From Kribbella solani (GTDB lineage: Bacteria; Actinomycetota; Actinomycetes; Propionibacteriales; Kribbellaceae): 64,000 nucleotides of DNA. Shown piece by piece: positions 42,345 through 52,744 of this stretch. The first letter of the stretch is position 1; every line of letters begins with the position of its first letter. The notes beneath the pieces are model-generated. The model worked only from the letters and a program-made list of their open reading frames with translations, searched no databases and was not told where the DNA came from. The DNA lies in the NCBI RefSeq assembly GCF_014205295.1, contig NZ_JACHNF010000001.1, forward strand, positions 5,394,001 to 5,458,000, given 5' to 3'. A program made the translations under genes and the position numbers.

Positions 42345-44384
42345 CTACCGCAGGAAGGCGGCAGCCACGCCGGCGTCGACAGGCACGTGCAGACCGGTGG
42401 TGTGGGTGAGCTCCCCACCCGTCAGCGCGAACACCGCTGCCGCGACGTTCTCCGGCAGTACCTCGCGCTTCAAGAGCGTCCGCTGCGCGTAGTACGCGCC
42501 GAGCTCCGCTTCCGGTACGCCGTACACGGCGGCGCGCTTGGCACCCCAGCCGCCCGCGAAGATCCCGGAACCACGAACCACGCCGTCGGGGTTCACTCCG
42601 TTGACCCGGATCCCGTACTCGCCGAGCTCGGCGGCGAGCAGCCGGACCTGATGCGCCTGGTCCGCCTTCGCGGCGCCGTACGCGACGTTGTTCGGGCCGG
42701 CGAAGACCGCGTTCTTGCTGGAGATGTAGACGATGTCGCCGCCGATCCCCTGGTCGATCAGCACCTTCGCCGCGGCACGCGAGACCAGGAACGAACCCTT
42801 CGCCATCACGTCGTGCTGCAGGTCCCAGTCGCGTTCGGTTGTGTCCAGCAACGACTTCGAGATCGACAGGCCGGCGTTGTTGACGATCAGATCCACACCA
42901 CCGAACGCCAGTACGGCCTCCCGCAGCGCGGCCTCGACCGCCTCGGCGGACGACACGTCCGCACCGACCGCGACGGCCACGTCCGTCGACCCGATCTCCT
43001 TGGCGACCGCCTCGGCCGCGGCCAGATCCAGGTCGGCGACGACGACACACGCGCCCTCGGCGGCGAGCCGTTGCGCGATCGCCTTGCCGATCCCCGAGCC
43101 ACCACCGGTGACGAAGGCAACCCGCGTGGCCAGCGGTTTCGGCTTCGGCATCCGCTGCAGCTTCGCCTCTTCGAGCGCCCAGTACTCGATCCGGAACTTC
43201 TCCCGCTCGTCGATCGGCGCATACGTCGACACCGCCTCGGCACCGCGCATCACGTTGATCGCGTTCACATAGAACTCGCCCGCGACCCGCGCTGTCTGCT
43301 TGTCCTTGCCGAAGCTGAACATGCCCACGCCCGGAACGAGCACGATCGCCGGGTCCGCCCCGCGCATCGCCGGGCTGTCCGCGTCCGCGTGCCGTTCGTA
43401 GTACGCCGCGTACGCCTCGCGGTACTCCGCGTGCAGCTCGCGCAACCGCGCCGTCGCATCCTCCACCGACGCCGACGGCGGCAGGTCGAGTACGAGCGGG
43501 CGCACCTTGGTGCGGAGGAAGTGATCCGGACACGACGTACCGAGCGCGGCCAGCTCGGCCAGCTTCTCGCGCGCGGTGAACTCGAGCACGACGTCGGAGT
43601 CGGTGAAGTGGCCGACCTGCGGCTTGTCGGTCGACGCGAGGCCACGGATGACCGGCGCGAGCGCGGCGGCCCGGGCGCGGCGTTCGTCCGCCGGCAGTGC
43701 CTCGAAGCCTGCCACCACCGCGCCGAACGGCTCGGCGATGCCACGGTCGGCCAGGAAGCGTTCCGCGGTACGGATGATGTCCAGCGAGTTGGCCTCGCAC
43801 TCCTCGGACGTGTCGCCCCAGGCGGTGATGCCGTGGCCGCCGAGGATGCAGCCGATCGCCTGCGGGTTGTCCCGCTTGACCGCCGCGATGTCCAGGCCGA
43901 GCTGGAAGCCGGGCCGCCGCCACGGCACCCACACCACCCGGTCGCCGAAGCACTCGGCGGTCAGCTTCTCGCCGTCGGCGGCGGTCGCCAGCGCGATACC
44001 GGAGTCCGGGTGCAGGTGGTCGACATGCGGCGCGTCGACCAGGCCGTGCATCGCGGTATCGATCGACGGCGCCGCGCCGCCCTTGCCGTGCAGGCAGTAG
44101 TCGAACGCGGCAACCATCTCGTCTTCGCGATCGACACCGGGGTACACGTCGACAAGCGAGTTCAGCCGGTCGAGCCGCAGTACGGCCAGGCCCTGGGCGG
44201 TCAGCGTACCGAGATCGCCGCCGGAACCCTTTACCCACAACAGATCCACGGGCTTCCGCGTGACCGGATCGGTCGCCGTACCCTTCGCCGACGTGTTGCC
44301 GCCGGCATAGTTGGTGTTGCGTGGATCGGCGCCAAGCCGGTTGCTTCGCGCAACGAGCTCGGCCGCGGTGTCGCTCACTCTCAT
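42345..44384 (-). CDS. rhaEW: Bifunctional rhamnulose-1-phosphate aldolase/lactaldehyde dehydrogenase
   Basis: A 679-residue fusion. Residues about 1-400 are a class II aldolase (NYAGGNTSAKG, HVDHLHPDSG and GGHGITAWG supply zinc-binding histidines). Residues about 420-679 are an SDR: VAFVTGGGSGIGKAIAQ, NNAG, and catalytic YGAAK. The aldolase splits L-rhamnulose-1-phosphate to DHAP and L-lactaldehyde, and the SDR part oxidises lactaldehyde to lactate. Known from Bacillus and other rhamnose regulons. ATG 44384 overlaps the rhaI stop (ATGA). Confidence 0.92.
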   Translation of the reverse strand: MRVSDTAAELVARSNRLGADPRNTNYAGGNTSAKGTATDPVTRKPVDLLWVKGSGGDLGTLTAQGLAVLRLDRLNSLVDVYPGVDREDEMVAAFDYCLHGKGGAAPSIDTAMHGLVDAPHVDHLHPDSGIALATAADGEKLTAECFGDRVVWVPWRRPGFQLGLDIAAVKRDNPQAIGCILGGHGITAWGDTSEECEANSLDIIRTAERFLADRGIAEPFGAVVAGFEALPADERRARAAALAPVIRGLASTDKPQVGHFTDSDVVLEFTAREKLAELAALGTSCPDHFLRTKVRPLVLDLPPSASVEDATARLRELHAEYREAYAAYYERHADADSPAMRGADPAIVLVPGVGMFSFGKDKQTARVAGEFYVNAINVMRGAEAVSTYAPIDEREKFRIEYWALEEAKLQRMPKPKPLATRVAFVTGGGSGIGKAIAQRLAAEGACVVVADLDLAAAEAVAKEIGSTDVAVAVGADVSSAEAVEAALREAVLAFGGVDLIVNNAGLSISKSLLDTTERDWDLQHDVMAKGSFLVSRAAAKVLIDQGIGGDIVYISSKNAVFAGPNNVAYGAAKADQAHQVRLLAAELGEYGIRVNGVNPDGVVRGSGIFAGGWGAKRAAVYGVPEAELGAYYAQRTLLKREVLPENVAAAVFALTGGELTHTTGLHVPVDAGVAAAFLR

Positions 44385-45544
44385 GCTCCCCATCCGGCCT
44401 GCTGACCGTCTTTGCGATCCTCGGTGATCTGCTCGAAGTAGCCACTGCGCCGGTACGCGGCGATCGGGTCGGCGTCCAGGCCCTGCGATTCCCGCAGTTC
44501 CACCAGCAGCGGCCGGACGTCGGTGTTGTACGCGTCCATCAGCGCCGCGTTCGCACCGAGTACGTCGCCGTTCTGCTGCGCCGTACGCAGCGCGTCCCGG
44601 TCGACCAGCAGCGCCTTCGCGGTCGCCTCCTGGACGTTCATCACCGAGCGGATGATCGCCGGGATCTTCTCCTCGATGTTGTGGCACTGGTCGAGCATGA
44701 ACGCGATGCCGCGGTCCGGGTCGAGCGCGTCACCGCGGACGATCTCGTTCATGATCCGGAACAACTGGAACGGATCGGCCGCGCCGACCATCAGGTCGTC
44801 GTCGGCGTAGAACCGGCTGTTGAAGTCGAACGCGCCGAGCTTCTTGGCCCGGAGCAGGAACGCGACGATGAACTCGATGTTCGTCCCCGGCGCGTGGTGC
44901 CCGGTGTCGATACAGACCGTTGCCTTCGGCCCCAGTTCGAGACAGTGCGCGTACGACGTACCCCAGTCCGGCACGTCGGTGGTGTAGAAGGCCGGCTCGA
45001 ACAGCTTGTACTCGAGCAGCATCCGCTGGTCGTCGCCGAGCCGGTCGTACACCTCCTTCAGCGCGGTCGCCAGCCGGTCCTGCCGGTCCTGGATGTCGTC
45101 CTGACCCGGGTAGTTGGTGCCGTCGGAGAACCACAGCTTCAGGTCCCGGGAGCCGGTCGCGTCCATGATGTCGACGCACTCGAGCAGGTGGTCGGTCGCC
45201 TTCCGGCGGATCGCCGGGTCCGGGTTCGTGACGCTGCCGAGCTTGTAGTCGTCGTCCTGGAACACGTTGCTGTTGATCGCGCCCAGGCGGACGCCCTGCT
45301 CCTTGGCGTACGCCGAGAGCGCCGCGTAATCGTCGACCTTGTCCCACGGGATGTGCAGCGCCACGCTCGGCGCCACCCCGGTGTACTTGTGCACGACGGC
45401 CGCGTCGGCGATCTTCTCCTCCGGCGACCGCGGCACACCGGGCTGGGAGAACACCTTGAACCGGGTGCCGGAGTTCCCGAACGCCCACGAGGGGAGCTCG
45501 ACCTCCTGACGGCCCAGGGCGGCCTTGACGGCTTCGGTCGGCAT
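44381..45544 (-). CDS. rhaI: L-rhamnose isomerase (Pseudomonas type)
   Basis: A 387-residue TIM-barrel isomerase converting L-rhamnose to L-rhamnulose. Metal and catalytic residues appear in LEYKLFEPAFY, CIDTGHHAPGTNIE and GAFDFNSRFYADDDL, as in the Pseudomonas stutzeri enzyme; it is the short RhaI type rather than the E. coli RhaA. It starts three bases after the rhaM stop and overlaps the aldolase fusion, so all are one polycistronic unit. Confidence 0.93.
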   Translation of the reverse strand: MPTEAVKAALGRQEVELPSWAFGNSGTRFKVFSQPGVPRSPEEKIADAAVVHKYTGVAPSVALHIPWDKVDDYAALSAYAKEQGVRLGAINSNVFQDDDYKLGSVTNPDPAIRRKATDHLLECVDIMDATGSRDLKLWFSDGTNYPGQDDIQDRQDRLATALKEVYDRLGDDQRMLLEYKLFEPAFYTTDVPDWGTSYAHCLELGPKATVCIDTGHHAPGTNIEFIVAFLLRAKKLGAFDFNSRFYADDDLMVGAADPFQLFRIMNEIVRGDALDPDRGIAFMLDQCHNIEEKIPAIIRSVMNVQEATAKALLVDRDALRTAQQNGDVLGANAALMDAYNTDVRPLLVELRESQGLDADPIAAYRRSGYFEQITEDRKDGQQAGWGA

Positions 45545-45547
45545 GGT

Positions 45548-45919
45548 TCAGTCCTCTGCTAGGTGGTTCGGGGCCGCCGGTTGCGGGGCCAGGTCGTTCG
45601 GGTTCAGGTGGAAGATTTCGGGCAGGAGCAGGAACGACTCGTCCGGCGGGCGGCCGTCGATTCCAGTGAAGAACTCCGCCATCCGCGCCTGCCAGCGGGC
45701 GTTCACCTCGGTCGCCGCCATCGCCCGCTGCGCCGCGTCGAGGTCGTCCGCCTCGACGTACCCGATCAGCAGGCCGTCATCCCGGAGGAACAACGAGTAG
45801 TTGTGCCAGCCGGAGTCGCGCAGCGCCGCCTGCATGTCCGGCCAGACGTCCCGGTGCCGCTCGACGTACTCGGCCATCCGGTCGGTCCGGACCTGCAGAC
45901 AGAAGCAATAACGATTCAC
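45548..45919 (-). CDS. rhaM: L-rhamnose mutarotase
   Basis: A 123-residue dimeric alpha/beta-barrel protein (YCFCLQVRTDRMAEYVERH, HRDVWPDMQAALRDSGWHNYSLFL split over two elements, and GYVEADDLDAAQRAMA). RhaM interconverts the anomers of L-rhamnose and feeds the beta form to the isomerase. It is the first gene of the operon; the intergenic region upstream holds the operators. Confidence 0.93.
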   Translation of the reverse strand: MNRYCFCLQVRTDRMAEYVERHRDVWPDMQAALRDSGWHNYSLFLRDDGLLIGYVEADDLDAAQRAMAATEVNARWQARMAEFFTGIDGRPPDESFLLLPEIFHLNPNDLAPQPAAPNHLAED

Positions 45920-45962
45920 GGCGTCACCTTGGTACCTCGGGCGGTAGGGCTGGTAGCTGGGC

Positions 45963-45974
45963 TGAAAGGTTTCA
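45963..45974. promoter_or_regulatory. LacI-type operator TGAAAGGTTTCA before rhaM
   Basis: Inverted 5-bp arms with a two-base centre, 44 bp upstream of rhaM. This is the classical LacI-family half-site pattern TGAAA-N2-TTTCA, so the divergent LacI protein should repress the rhamnose operon here. Confidence 0.7.
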
Positions 45975-46094
45975 AGAGCGTCCCAGAAAGCTAAGCGCGG
46001 GACCGGCGGGCCGTCAAGACCTTGCCCACCTTTCGCGGCCGATCCCGGACCGGCGCGGCGGAAAATCCGGGTTCAGCGGGTATTCTGCGGCCGC

Positions 46095-46106
46095 TAACAC
46101 GTTTCA
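46095..46106. promoter_or_regulatory. LacI-type operator TAACACGTTTCA before lacI gene
   Basis: A second, less perfect site with the conserved CG centre and an intact TTTCA arm, 23 bp upstream of the regulator's ATG and next to its ribosome binding site; probably autoregulatory. Confidence 0.5.
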
Positions 46107-46128
46107 AGCACGGCGGAGGTGCGGACGG

Positions 46129-47196
46129 ATGGACGACGCCGAGACCCGGCCCGAGCGGATCCGGCGGCGGGCGCCGAAACCGCACGCGGCCGGCGTGAAG
46201 GCAGTGGCCGCCGCGGCCGGCGTCTCACTCGGGACCGTGTCGAACGTACTGAACCGGCCCGAGGTGGTCAGCCCGCTGACCCGGGCGAAGGTCGAGGCCG
46301 CGATGGCCTCCCTCGGTTTCGTCCGGAACGAATCCGCCCGGCAACTCCGGGCCGGCTCCAGCCGCATCCTCGCGTACCTGATGCTCGATGCCGGGAACCC
46401 GTTCTTCACCGACGTCGCGAAAGGCGTCGAGGAGGCGGCGCAGGCGGCCGGGCTTTCGGTGTTCCTGTGCAACAGCAGTGAGGACGCGGATCGCGAAGCG
46501 GCGTACCTGGATCTGCTCGAACAACAGCGCGTGCAGGGCGTCCTGATCACGCCGATCGACCAGAACTCGTCCCGGCTGCGCAAGTTGCCTTCGCGCGGTA
46601 CGCCGATCGTGGTCGTCGACCGTGCGCTCGACGAGTCGGAACACTGCTCGGTCGCGGTGAACGACGTACTCGGTGGCGAACTGGCGATCTCGCATCTGCT
46701 CGAGCTCGGCCATGAACGGATCGCGTACGTCGGCGGGCCGAGTACGCTCGGTCAGATCGTCGACCGGCGCGACGGCGCGCGGCAGGCACTGCGTACGGCC
46801 GGGCGGCCCGCGACGGATCTGATCGAGCTCACCACCGGCGCGCTCACCGTCGCCGAAGGCAGGGGCGCAGGGCAACGGCTTGCCGGACTGCCGGCGGATC
46901 GCCGGCCGACCGCCGCGTTCTGCGCGAACGACCTGCTGGCGCTGGGCCTGCTGCAGCAGTGCGTGAGTCTCGGGCTGCGGGTTCCGGAGGACCTGGCCAT
47001 CGTCGGGTACGACGACATCGAGTTCGCGGAGGCGGCCGCCGTACCGCTGACCTCCGTACGCCAGCCGCGCCAGCTGCTCGGCCGGACCGCCGCCGAGTTG
47101 CTGCTCGACGAGTCCTCGAACCCGGACCACGAGCACCAGCGCGTCACGTTCACGCCCGAGCTGGTGGTCCGGACGTCAACTCGCGGGACGCTCTGA
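46129..47196 (+). CDS. LacI-family regulator of the rhamnose operon
   Basis: A 355-residue regulator: N-terminal LacI HTH (VKAVAAAAGVSLGTVSNVLNRPEVV) with hinge RQLRAGSSRILAYL, then a periplasmic-binding-type sugar domain (DAGNPFFTDVAKGVEEAAQ, GVLITPIDQN, GPSTLGQIVDRRDG, AIVGYDDIEFAEAA). GGAGGTG lies seven bases before ATG 46129. It is divergent from rhaM across 210 bp containing two fitting operators, so L-rhamnose or a derivative is the likely inducer. Confidence 0.9.
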   Translation: MDDAETRPERIRRRAPKPHAAGVKAVAAAAGVSLGTVSNVLNRPEVVSPLTRAKVEAAMASLGFVRNESARQLRAGSSRILAYLMLDAGNPFFTDVAKGVEEAAQAAGLSVFLCNSSEDADREAAYLDLLEQQRVQGVLITPIDQNSSRLRKLPSRGTPIVVVDRALDESEHCSVAVNDVLGGELAISHLLELGHERIAYVGGPSTLGQIVDRRDGARQALRTAGRPATDLIELTTGALTVAEGRGAGQRLAGLPADRRPTAAFCANDLLALGLLQQCVSLGLRVPEDLAIVGYDDIEFAEAAAVPLTSVRQPRQLLGRTAAELLLDESSNPDHEHQRVTFTPELVVRTSTRGTL

Positions 47197-47826
47197 GCCG
47201 TACGCGGCCAGGAAGACATTGGCTGCTTGGTCGGCCAGCTTCTCCAGCTCACCGGCGTCCGGGCGTTGGCGGGTGCCCGCGAACATCGCGCGGTTCATCG
47301 GCTTGTACATCACCAGGCCGGCGAACTGGTACGCCGCCAGCGTCGGGTCGTCGAGCTCCCGGAGCAGACCGCGCGCGGTGAGTCGCGTCAGCGCCGCGCC
47401 GAGCGCGTCGAGAGACTGCTCGAAGCCGTTGGTGAACCAGGCGCCGCACACCTCCGGGAACCGGTCCGCCTCCGCGATCACGAGCCGCCGTAGCTGCAGC
47501 ACGTTGCCGGCGGTCAGGCTCTGCAGCAGCCGGTACGCCAACGCACGCAGGGCTTCGCGCGCGTCCGCGGCACCGTCGAGCGTCTCGTTGTACGCCTGCT
47601 GCAACCCGTCCATGAGTTGATCGCTGGTCCCGCCAACGATCTCCGCGAACAGCCGCTCCTTGTTCTCGAACTGCTTGTAGACGGTCTGCTTGGACACGCC
47701 GGCCCGCGCCGCGACCTCGTCCATGCTGGCGCCCAGGTAGCCGTGCTGGAGAAAGACTTCGGTGGCGGCGGCCAGGATCGCGCGGCGTTTGCGCGGCGTC
47801 CGGCCCTCGGTCTCGACATCCTGCAC
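47176..47826 (-). CDS. TetR/AcrR-family repressor
   Basis: A 216-residue regulator. The HTH lies at about residues 12-58 (RRAILAAATEVFLQHGYLGASMDEVAARAGVSKQTVYKQFENKERLF split as helices 1-3) followed by a TetR C-terminal domain of the AcrR_C type. GTG 47826 is decided by AAGGAGG five bases upstream. It is divergent from the alpha/beta hydrolase gene, which it probably represses together with itself. Its 3' end overlaps the convergent lacI-type gene by 21 bp. Confidence 0.9.
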   Translation of the reverse strand: MQDVETEGRTPRKRRAILAAATEVFLQHGYLGASMDEVAARAGVSKQTVYKQFENKERLFAEIVGGTSDQLMDGLQQAYNETLDGAADAREALRALAYRLLQSLTAGNVLQLRRLVIAEADRFPEVCGAWFTNGFEQSLDALGAALTRLTARGLLRELDDPTLAAYQFAGLVMYKPMNRAMFAGTRQRPDAGELEKLADQAANVFLAAYGSERPAS

Positions 47827-47860
47827 GGGTCCTCCTTGGGCGTGGGGTTCACCGAAATCA

Positions 47861-47904
47861 TACTAGACAGTCCAGTTCTGCGACGGGTACTGTACGGTCC
47901 AGTT
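47861..47904. promoter_or_regulatory. Two TetR operators between tetR and hydrolase
   Basis: TACTAGACAGTCCAGTT (47861-47877) and TACTGTACGGTCCAGTT (47888-47904) agree in 14 of 17 positions and are 27 bp apart. Each has ACT...AGT symmetry. They occupy the centre of the divergent promoter region. Confidence 0.65.
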
Positions 47905-47927
47905 TCCGCAGACGAGGAGAATGAGCA

Positions 47928-48734
47928 ATGAGCACCGTGACATCGGCCGACGGCACCACGATCGCCTTCGACGCGTACGGCAGTGGCCGACCGCTGATCC
48001 TGATCGACGGCGCCACCGCGCACCGGGCCGTGAACCCGCTGAACGCCGAGATCGGCAAGCTGCTGAGCGACGATTTCCGGACCACCGTGTACGACCGGCG
48101 CGGGCGTGGCGAGAGCACGGACACCACGCCGTACGCGATCGAGCGCGAGATCGAGGACCTGGCCGCCCTGATCGAGGACGCCGGCCAACCGGCCATTCTG
48201 GTCGGCGAGTCGTCCGGCAGCCTGCTCGCGCTGGACGCGGCGGCCGCGGGCCTTCCGATCGCCGGCCTGGTGCTGTTCGAGCCGCCGGTGATCGTCGATG
48301 ACAGCCGGCCGCCGCTGCCCGCTGACTATGTCGAGCAGCTCGACCGTTTCGTCGCCGAAGGCCGCCGGGACAAGGCGGCGGAGCTGTTCATGACGGCTGC
48401 CGTCGGCATGCCCGCGGAGGCAGTGGCCGGGATGAAGCAGACGCCGTACTGGGCGCCGACCGAAGAGGTCGCGCACACGATCTCGTACGACGGGCGGATC
48501 ATGGGCACGACGATGTCCGGCAACCCGCTGCCCGCCGACCGCTGGGCCGCCGTGAAGGTGCCGGTCCTGGTCCTGCACGGCGACAAGACCTGGCCGGTGC
48601 TCGCCGCCGGCGCGGCCGCCGTCGCCGCGCACCTTCCGACCGCGACGCTGAAGTCCATCGCCGGTGAGAACCACAGCGCCGAGCCGACCACCTTCGCGCC
48701 GGTACTGCGTGAGTTCGCGGCCGACTTGACCTAG
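47928..48734 (+). CDS. Alpha/beta hydrolase
   Basis: A 268-residue alpha/beta-fold hydrolase. The nucleophile elbow is GESSG (about residue 88-92), the acid is in VLVLHGDKTWP and the histidine in AGENHSAEPTT. VYDRRGRGEST follows the oxyanion-hole strand as in this family. The ester or epoxide substrate is unknown. A TetR repressor is divergent, which fits induction by a xenobiotic. Confidence 0.9.
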   Translation: MSTVTSADGTTIAFDAYGSGRPLILIDGATAHRAVNPLNAEIGKLLSDDFRTTVYDRRGRGESTDTTPYAIEREIEDLAALIEDAGQPAILVGESSGSLLALDAAAAGLPIAGLVLFEPPVIVDDSRPPLPADYVEQLDRFVAEGRRDKAAELFMTAAVGMPAEAVAGMKQTPYWAPTEEVAHTISYDGRIMGTTMSGNPLPADRWAAVKVPVLVLHGDKTWPVLAAGAAAVAAHLPTATLKSIAGENHSAEPTTFAPVLREFAADLT

Positions 48735-48763
48735 AGCGCGCTCCAGGTTGTTTGATCTGGCGC

Positions 48764-49708
48764 ATGGTGAATCTTGCGCTGGGCGCGATGGAGTACGGAA
48801 CCCGGATCGACGAAGAGACCTCGTTCCGGCTACTGGACGCGTATGTGGACGCCGGCGGTGAATGGATCGACACGGCGAACTGCTACGCGTTCTGGCAGCA
48901 CCCGAGTGGACATGGTGGACAGAGTGAGGAGTTGCTGGGGCGCTGGTTCGCGCAGCGCCCCGGCGTACGCGACCGGGTGAAGCTGGCGACCAAGGTCGGC
49001 TGCGAACCGCTCTGGCCGGGCAGCTACCCGGAGCACGCGGAAGGCCTTGGTGCCAAGGCGATCGACAGTGCGCTCGAAACCTCGCTGCGCCGCCTCGGCG
49101 TCGACCACATCGACCTGTACTGGGCGCACCGCGACGACCGATCCACTCCGCAGGAAGAGACCGCGACCGCCTTCGGCAAGCACGCCGCCGCCGGCACCAT
49201 CGGCCGCATCGGCCTGTCCAACTTCCCGCTCTGGCGCGCCGAGCGGATGCGCGGCATCGCCGCCGAGCTCGGCGTCACCGGCCCGACCGCGCTACAGCTC
49301 CGCTACTCGTACCTGCAGCCCCGTCCGATGGTCCGCGGCCACGTCCACGACCACCGCTTCGGCTGGATCACCGACGAGGTCCTGGACTACGCCGAAACCA
49401 ACCCGGAGCAGCAGCTGTTCGCGTACAGCCCGCTGATCGCCGGCGCCTACGAGAACCGCGCCGACCGCCCGATCCACCAGGCATTCGACCACCCCGGCAC
49501 CACCCGCCGCCTGGAGGTCCTGACCACCCTGGCCGAGACCCTGAACGTCACCCGCTCCGAACTGGTCCTGGCCTGGCTCACCGGCGGCACCCCCGCGATC
49601 ACCCCGATCGTCGGCATCAGCACCCCCGAATACCTCACCACCGCCCTCACCGGCACCCGCCTCAAACTCACCCCCACCCAGCAGCAGCAGCTCGACGAAG
49701 TCTGGTGA
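48764..49708 (+). CDS. Aldo/keto reductase
   Basis: A 314-residue NAD(P)H-dependent (beta/alpha)8 reductase. The active-site Asp and Tyr are in EWIDTANCYAFW (about residue 40), the Lys in LATKVGCEP and the His in LYWAHRDD; GRIGLSN and the C-terminal TPIVGISTPEYL bind the cofactor. ATG 48764 is preceded by no clear Shine-Dalgarno. It is 29 bp after the hydrolase and possibly in its operon. Confidence 0.9.
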   Translation: MVNLALGAMEYGTRIDEETSFRLLDAYVDAGGEWIDTANCYAFWQHPSGHGGQSEELLGRWFAQRPGVRDRVKLATKVGCEPLWPGSYPEHAEGLGAKAIDSALETSLRRLGVDHIDLYWAHRDDRSTPQEETATAFGKHAAAGTIGRIGLSNFPLWRAERMRGIAAELGVTGPTALQLRYSYLQPRPMVRGHVHDHRFGWITDEVLDYAETNPEQQLFAYSPLIAGAYENRADRPIHQAFDHPGTTRRLEVLTTLAETLNVTRSELVLAWLTGGTPAITPIVGISTPEYLTTALTGTRLKLTPTQQQQLDEVW

Positions 49709-49738
49709 TGCCCGCCTGCTCGGTGAGATGGTTTGGGG

Positions 49739-50287
49739 GTGGACAGGGACAGGTTCTGGGGTCTGGTCGAGGATGCGCGGGCCTCGGTGGATGACACCGT
49801 GGCTGATCCGGATGGGGTCGCCGACGGGTTGATCAAGGTGCTGGGTGCGGCGCGGACCGAGGAGATCGTGGCGTTCGGGGTCGAGCTGGCGCGGCTGCAG
49901 GTCGAGTCGTACCGGTGGGATCTGTGGGCGGCGGCGTACCTGGTGAACTCCGGGGCCACCGAGGACGGGTTCGACTCGTTCCGGGGGTGGCTGGTGGCGC
50001 AAGGGCGAGAGGTGTGGGAGGCCGCGCTGGCCGAGCCGGACTCGCTGGCCGACGTGGTCGACGAGGACCGGCCGGAAGGTTTCGAGGGGTTCGACGGGGA
50101 AGGTGTGTTGCACGTCGGGAGTCACGCGTACAAGAACGTGACGGGGGACGCGGTGACGTACTGGAAGGCGGTCGACGCGGAGGCGCCGGACACACCGGAC
50201 GTGCCGGCGGGAGCGGAGATCGACTTCGACGACGCCGACGACCTGCAGACCCACCTGCCCCGACTAGCAGCTCTCTACCTACCCTGA
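49739..50287 (+). CDS. DUF4240 domain protein
   Basis: A 182-residue protein with the DUF4240 pattern: N-terminal DRDRFWGLVEDARA and the conserved YRWDLWAAAYLVNSGATEDGFDSFRGWLVAQG spread over residues about 60-90 in helices. The function of the family is unknown. GTG 49739 gives VDRDRFW and is the natural start. Confidence 0.82.
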   Translation: MDRDRFWGLVEDARASVDDTVADPDGVADGLIKVLGAARTEEIVAFGVELARLQVESYRWDLWAAAYLVNSGATEDGFDSFRGWLVAQGREVWEAALAEPDSLADVVDEDRPEGFEGFDGEGVLHVGSHAYKNVTGDAVTYWKAVDAEAPDTPDVPAGAEIDFDDADDLQTHLPRLAALYLP

Positions 50288-50359
50288 CCGACTGGCTGGA
50301 CCTGCATGACTCACCGGCTGGCTCGTTGAGGTCGGCTGCCCTTGGACCCGACTGGTTGG

Positions 50360-51043
50360 TTAGGCGGGTTCGCCGCTTAGGCGTTCGATGGCGGTGCGGA
50401 GGCGGCGGCGCCAGCCGGCGCGGCCTGCTTCCTCGTCCGCGGCGGCCAGGCTGACCAGGTGCTGCGTCATCTCGAACCCCTCGGTTGTCTGCGTCTCCAC
50501 CTCCGTCAGCGCGGACTGCGGCTCGTCATGGTCGTACTCGACCTGTCTGCTCGTCCAACCGAACCCATCCGGCACCAACACCTCCGGTACGAGCGCCTCA
50601 TGGCTGAGTGACGTCAGCTCCGAGTCACCGTTTCCGATGCTGAAAATCGTCGTACCGCGCCGCCGTACGTCACTGATCCGCTCCAGCAACGGAGGAGCCG
50701 GATTGTCCTCGGCGACCACCAGCAACGACTCACCACGACCTGAGTCGCGCAGCCGGTCCAGACCGATCGCCAGATGCGGCGGTGCGTCCGGTGGCGGCGC
50801 CCAGCGCACGAGCGACGGCCGCATGTCCTCGATGCCGGCCCGGTGCAGCTCGTCGTCCAGGTGGGCAGTCAGGTGCCACGGCTCGTCGTCCACCGGCCCG
50901 AACAGCATCAGTCCGCTACGTCTGGTCGTGAACCGCCGCAGCGAGTACCCGAACTCCGTGGTCCGGCTGCCCAGCTCGGTACCGGTCAACATCTCTCGGA
51001 GCAGCGACGCCCTGGTGAGGTCCACATGTCCAACCTGACACAT
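50360..51043 (-). CDS. Hypothetical protein (227 aa)
   Basis: A 227-residue soluble protein with no recognised family. Visible features are SLRRFTTRRSGLMLFGPVDDEPWHLTAHL split over two strands near residues 35-60, an alternating hydrophobic centre (ESLLVVAEDNPAPPLLERI) and a basic C-terminal helix. ATG 51043 or GTG 51025 (VDLTRASLL, with AGGTTGGA ahead) may start it. It is 19 bp after the stop of the ECF42 sigma gene on the same strand, so it may be the third gene of that operon. Confidence 0.6.
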   Translation of the reverse strand: MCQVGHVDLTRASLLREMLTGTELGSRTTEFGYSLRRFTTRRSGLMLFGPVDDEPWHLTAHLDDELHRAGIEDMRPSLVRWAPPPDAPPHLAIGLDRLRDSGRGESLLVVAEDNPAPPLLERISDVRRRGTTIFSIGNGDSELTSLSHEALVPEVLVPDGFGWTSRQVEYDHDEPQSALTEVETQTTEGFEMTQHLVSLAAADEEAGRAGWRRRLRTAIERLSGEPA

Positions 51044-51062
51044 TCAGCGGTCCGACGCGACC

Positions 51063-52291
<1,229 letters not shown>

Positions 52292-52295
<4 letters not shown>

Positions 52296-52663
52296 ATTTC
52301 CAGCCCGGACATGTCCATCACCGGCCGTACCTCCACGGCCACGTACTCGGCGTCCGGCATCCGCGCCGCGTACGCGATCGCCTGGTCGACGTCGTCGCAC
52401 TCGATCAGGTAGAACCCGGCCAGGTGTTCCTTCGCCTCGGCGTACGGGCCGTCCGTGACGCTCATGGTCTCGTCGTGCACCTGCACGGTCCGCGTCGTGA
52501 TCGGGTCCGCCAGTCCGGCCCCACTGACGAACTGGCCCTTCTCGATCAGCTCCTGCCCGAGGGACTGGTGGGCACGGCTCAGCCCCTCCCGTTGCTCGGC
52601 CGACAGGCTCGCCCAGCTCTCCGGGTTGCTGTAGATCAGCAGCATGTACTTCACAGACACCAT
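52292..52663 (-). CDS. DGPF/YCII-family protein
   Basis: A 123-residue YCII-related protein with the DGPY variant of the DGPF motif (VTDGPYAEAKEHLAGFYLIE). Start ATG 52663, with GTG 52660 and ATG 52648 as alternatives. DGPF proteins are the constant partners of ECF42 sigma factors; they may be targets or signal components. Its stop overlaps the sigma gene start. It is the first gene after the TGTCGA promoter at 52704-52735. Confidence 0.9.
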
Positions 52664-52703
52664 CCTGTCCCCAGCGGAGGCCGTTGTGACCTCCAGTTAA
52701 CAA

Positions 52704-52735
52704 CTACGTCGAAGCAGACTCGCGGTACTTCGACA
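52704..52735 (-). promoter_or_regulatory. ECF42-type promoter for the DGPF-sigma operon
   Basis: On the minus strand TGTCGA (52735-52730), 18 bp, then CGACGTAG (52711-52704), 40 bp before the DGPF gene. ECF42 promoters are reported to have TGTCGA at -35 and a CGA-type -10, so autoregulation is expected. Confidence 0.65.
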
Positions 52736-52744
52736 GTTGGGGAA

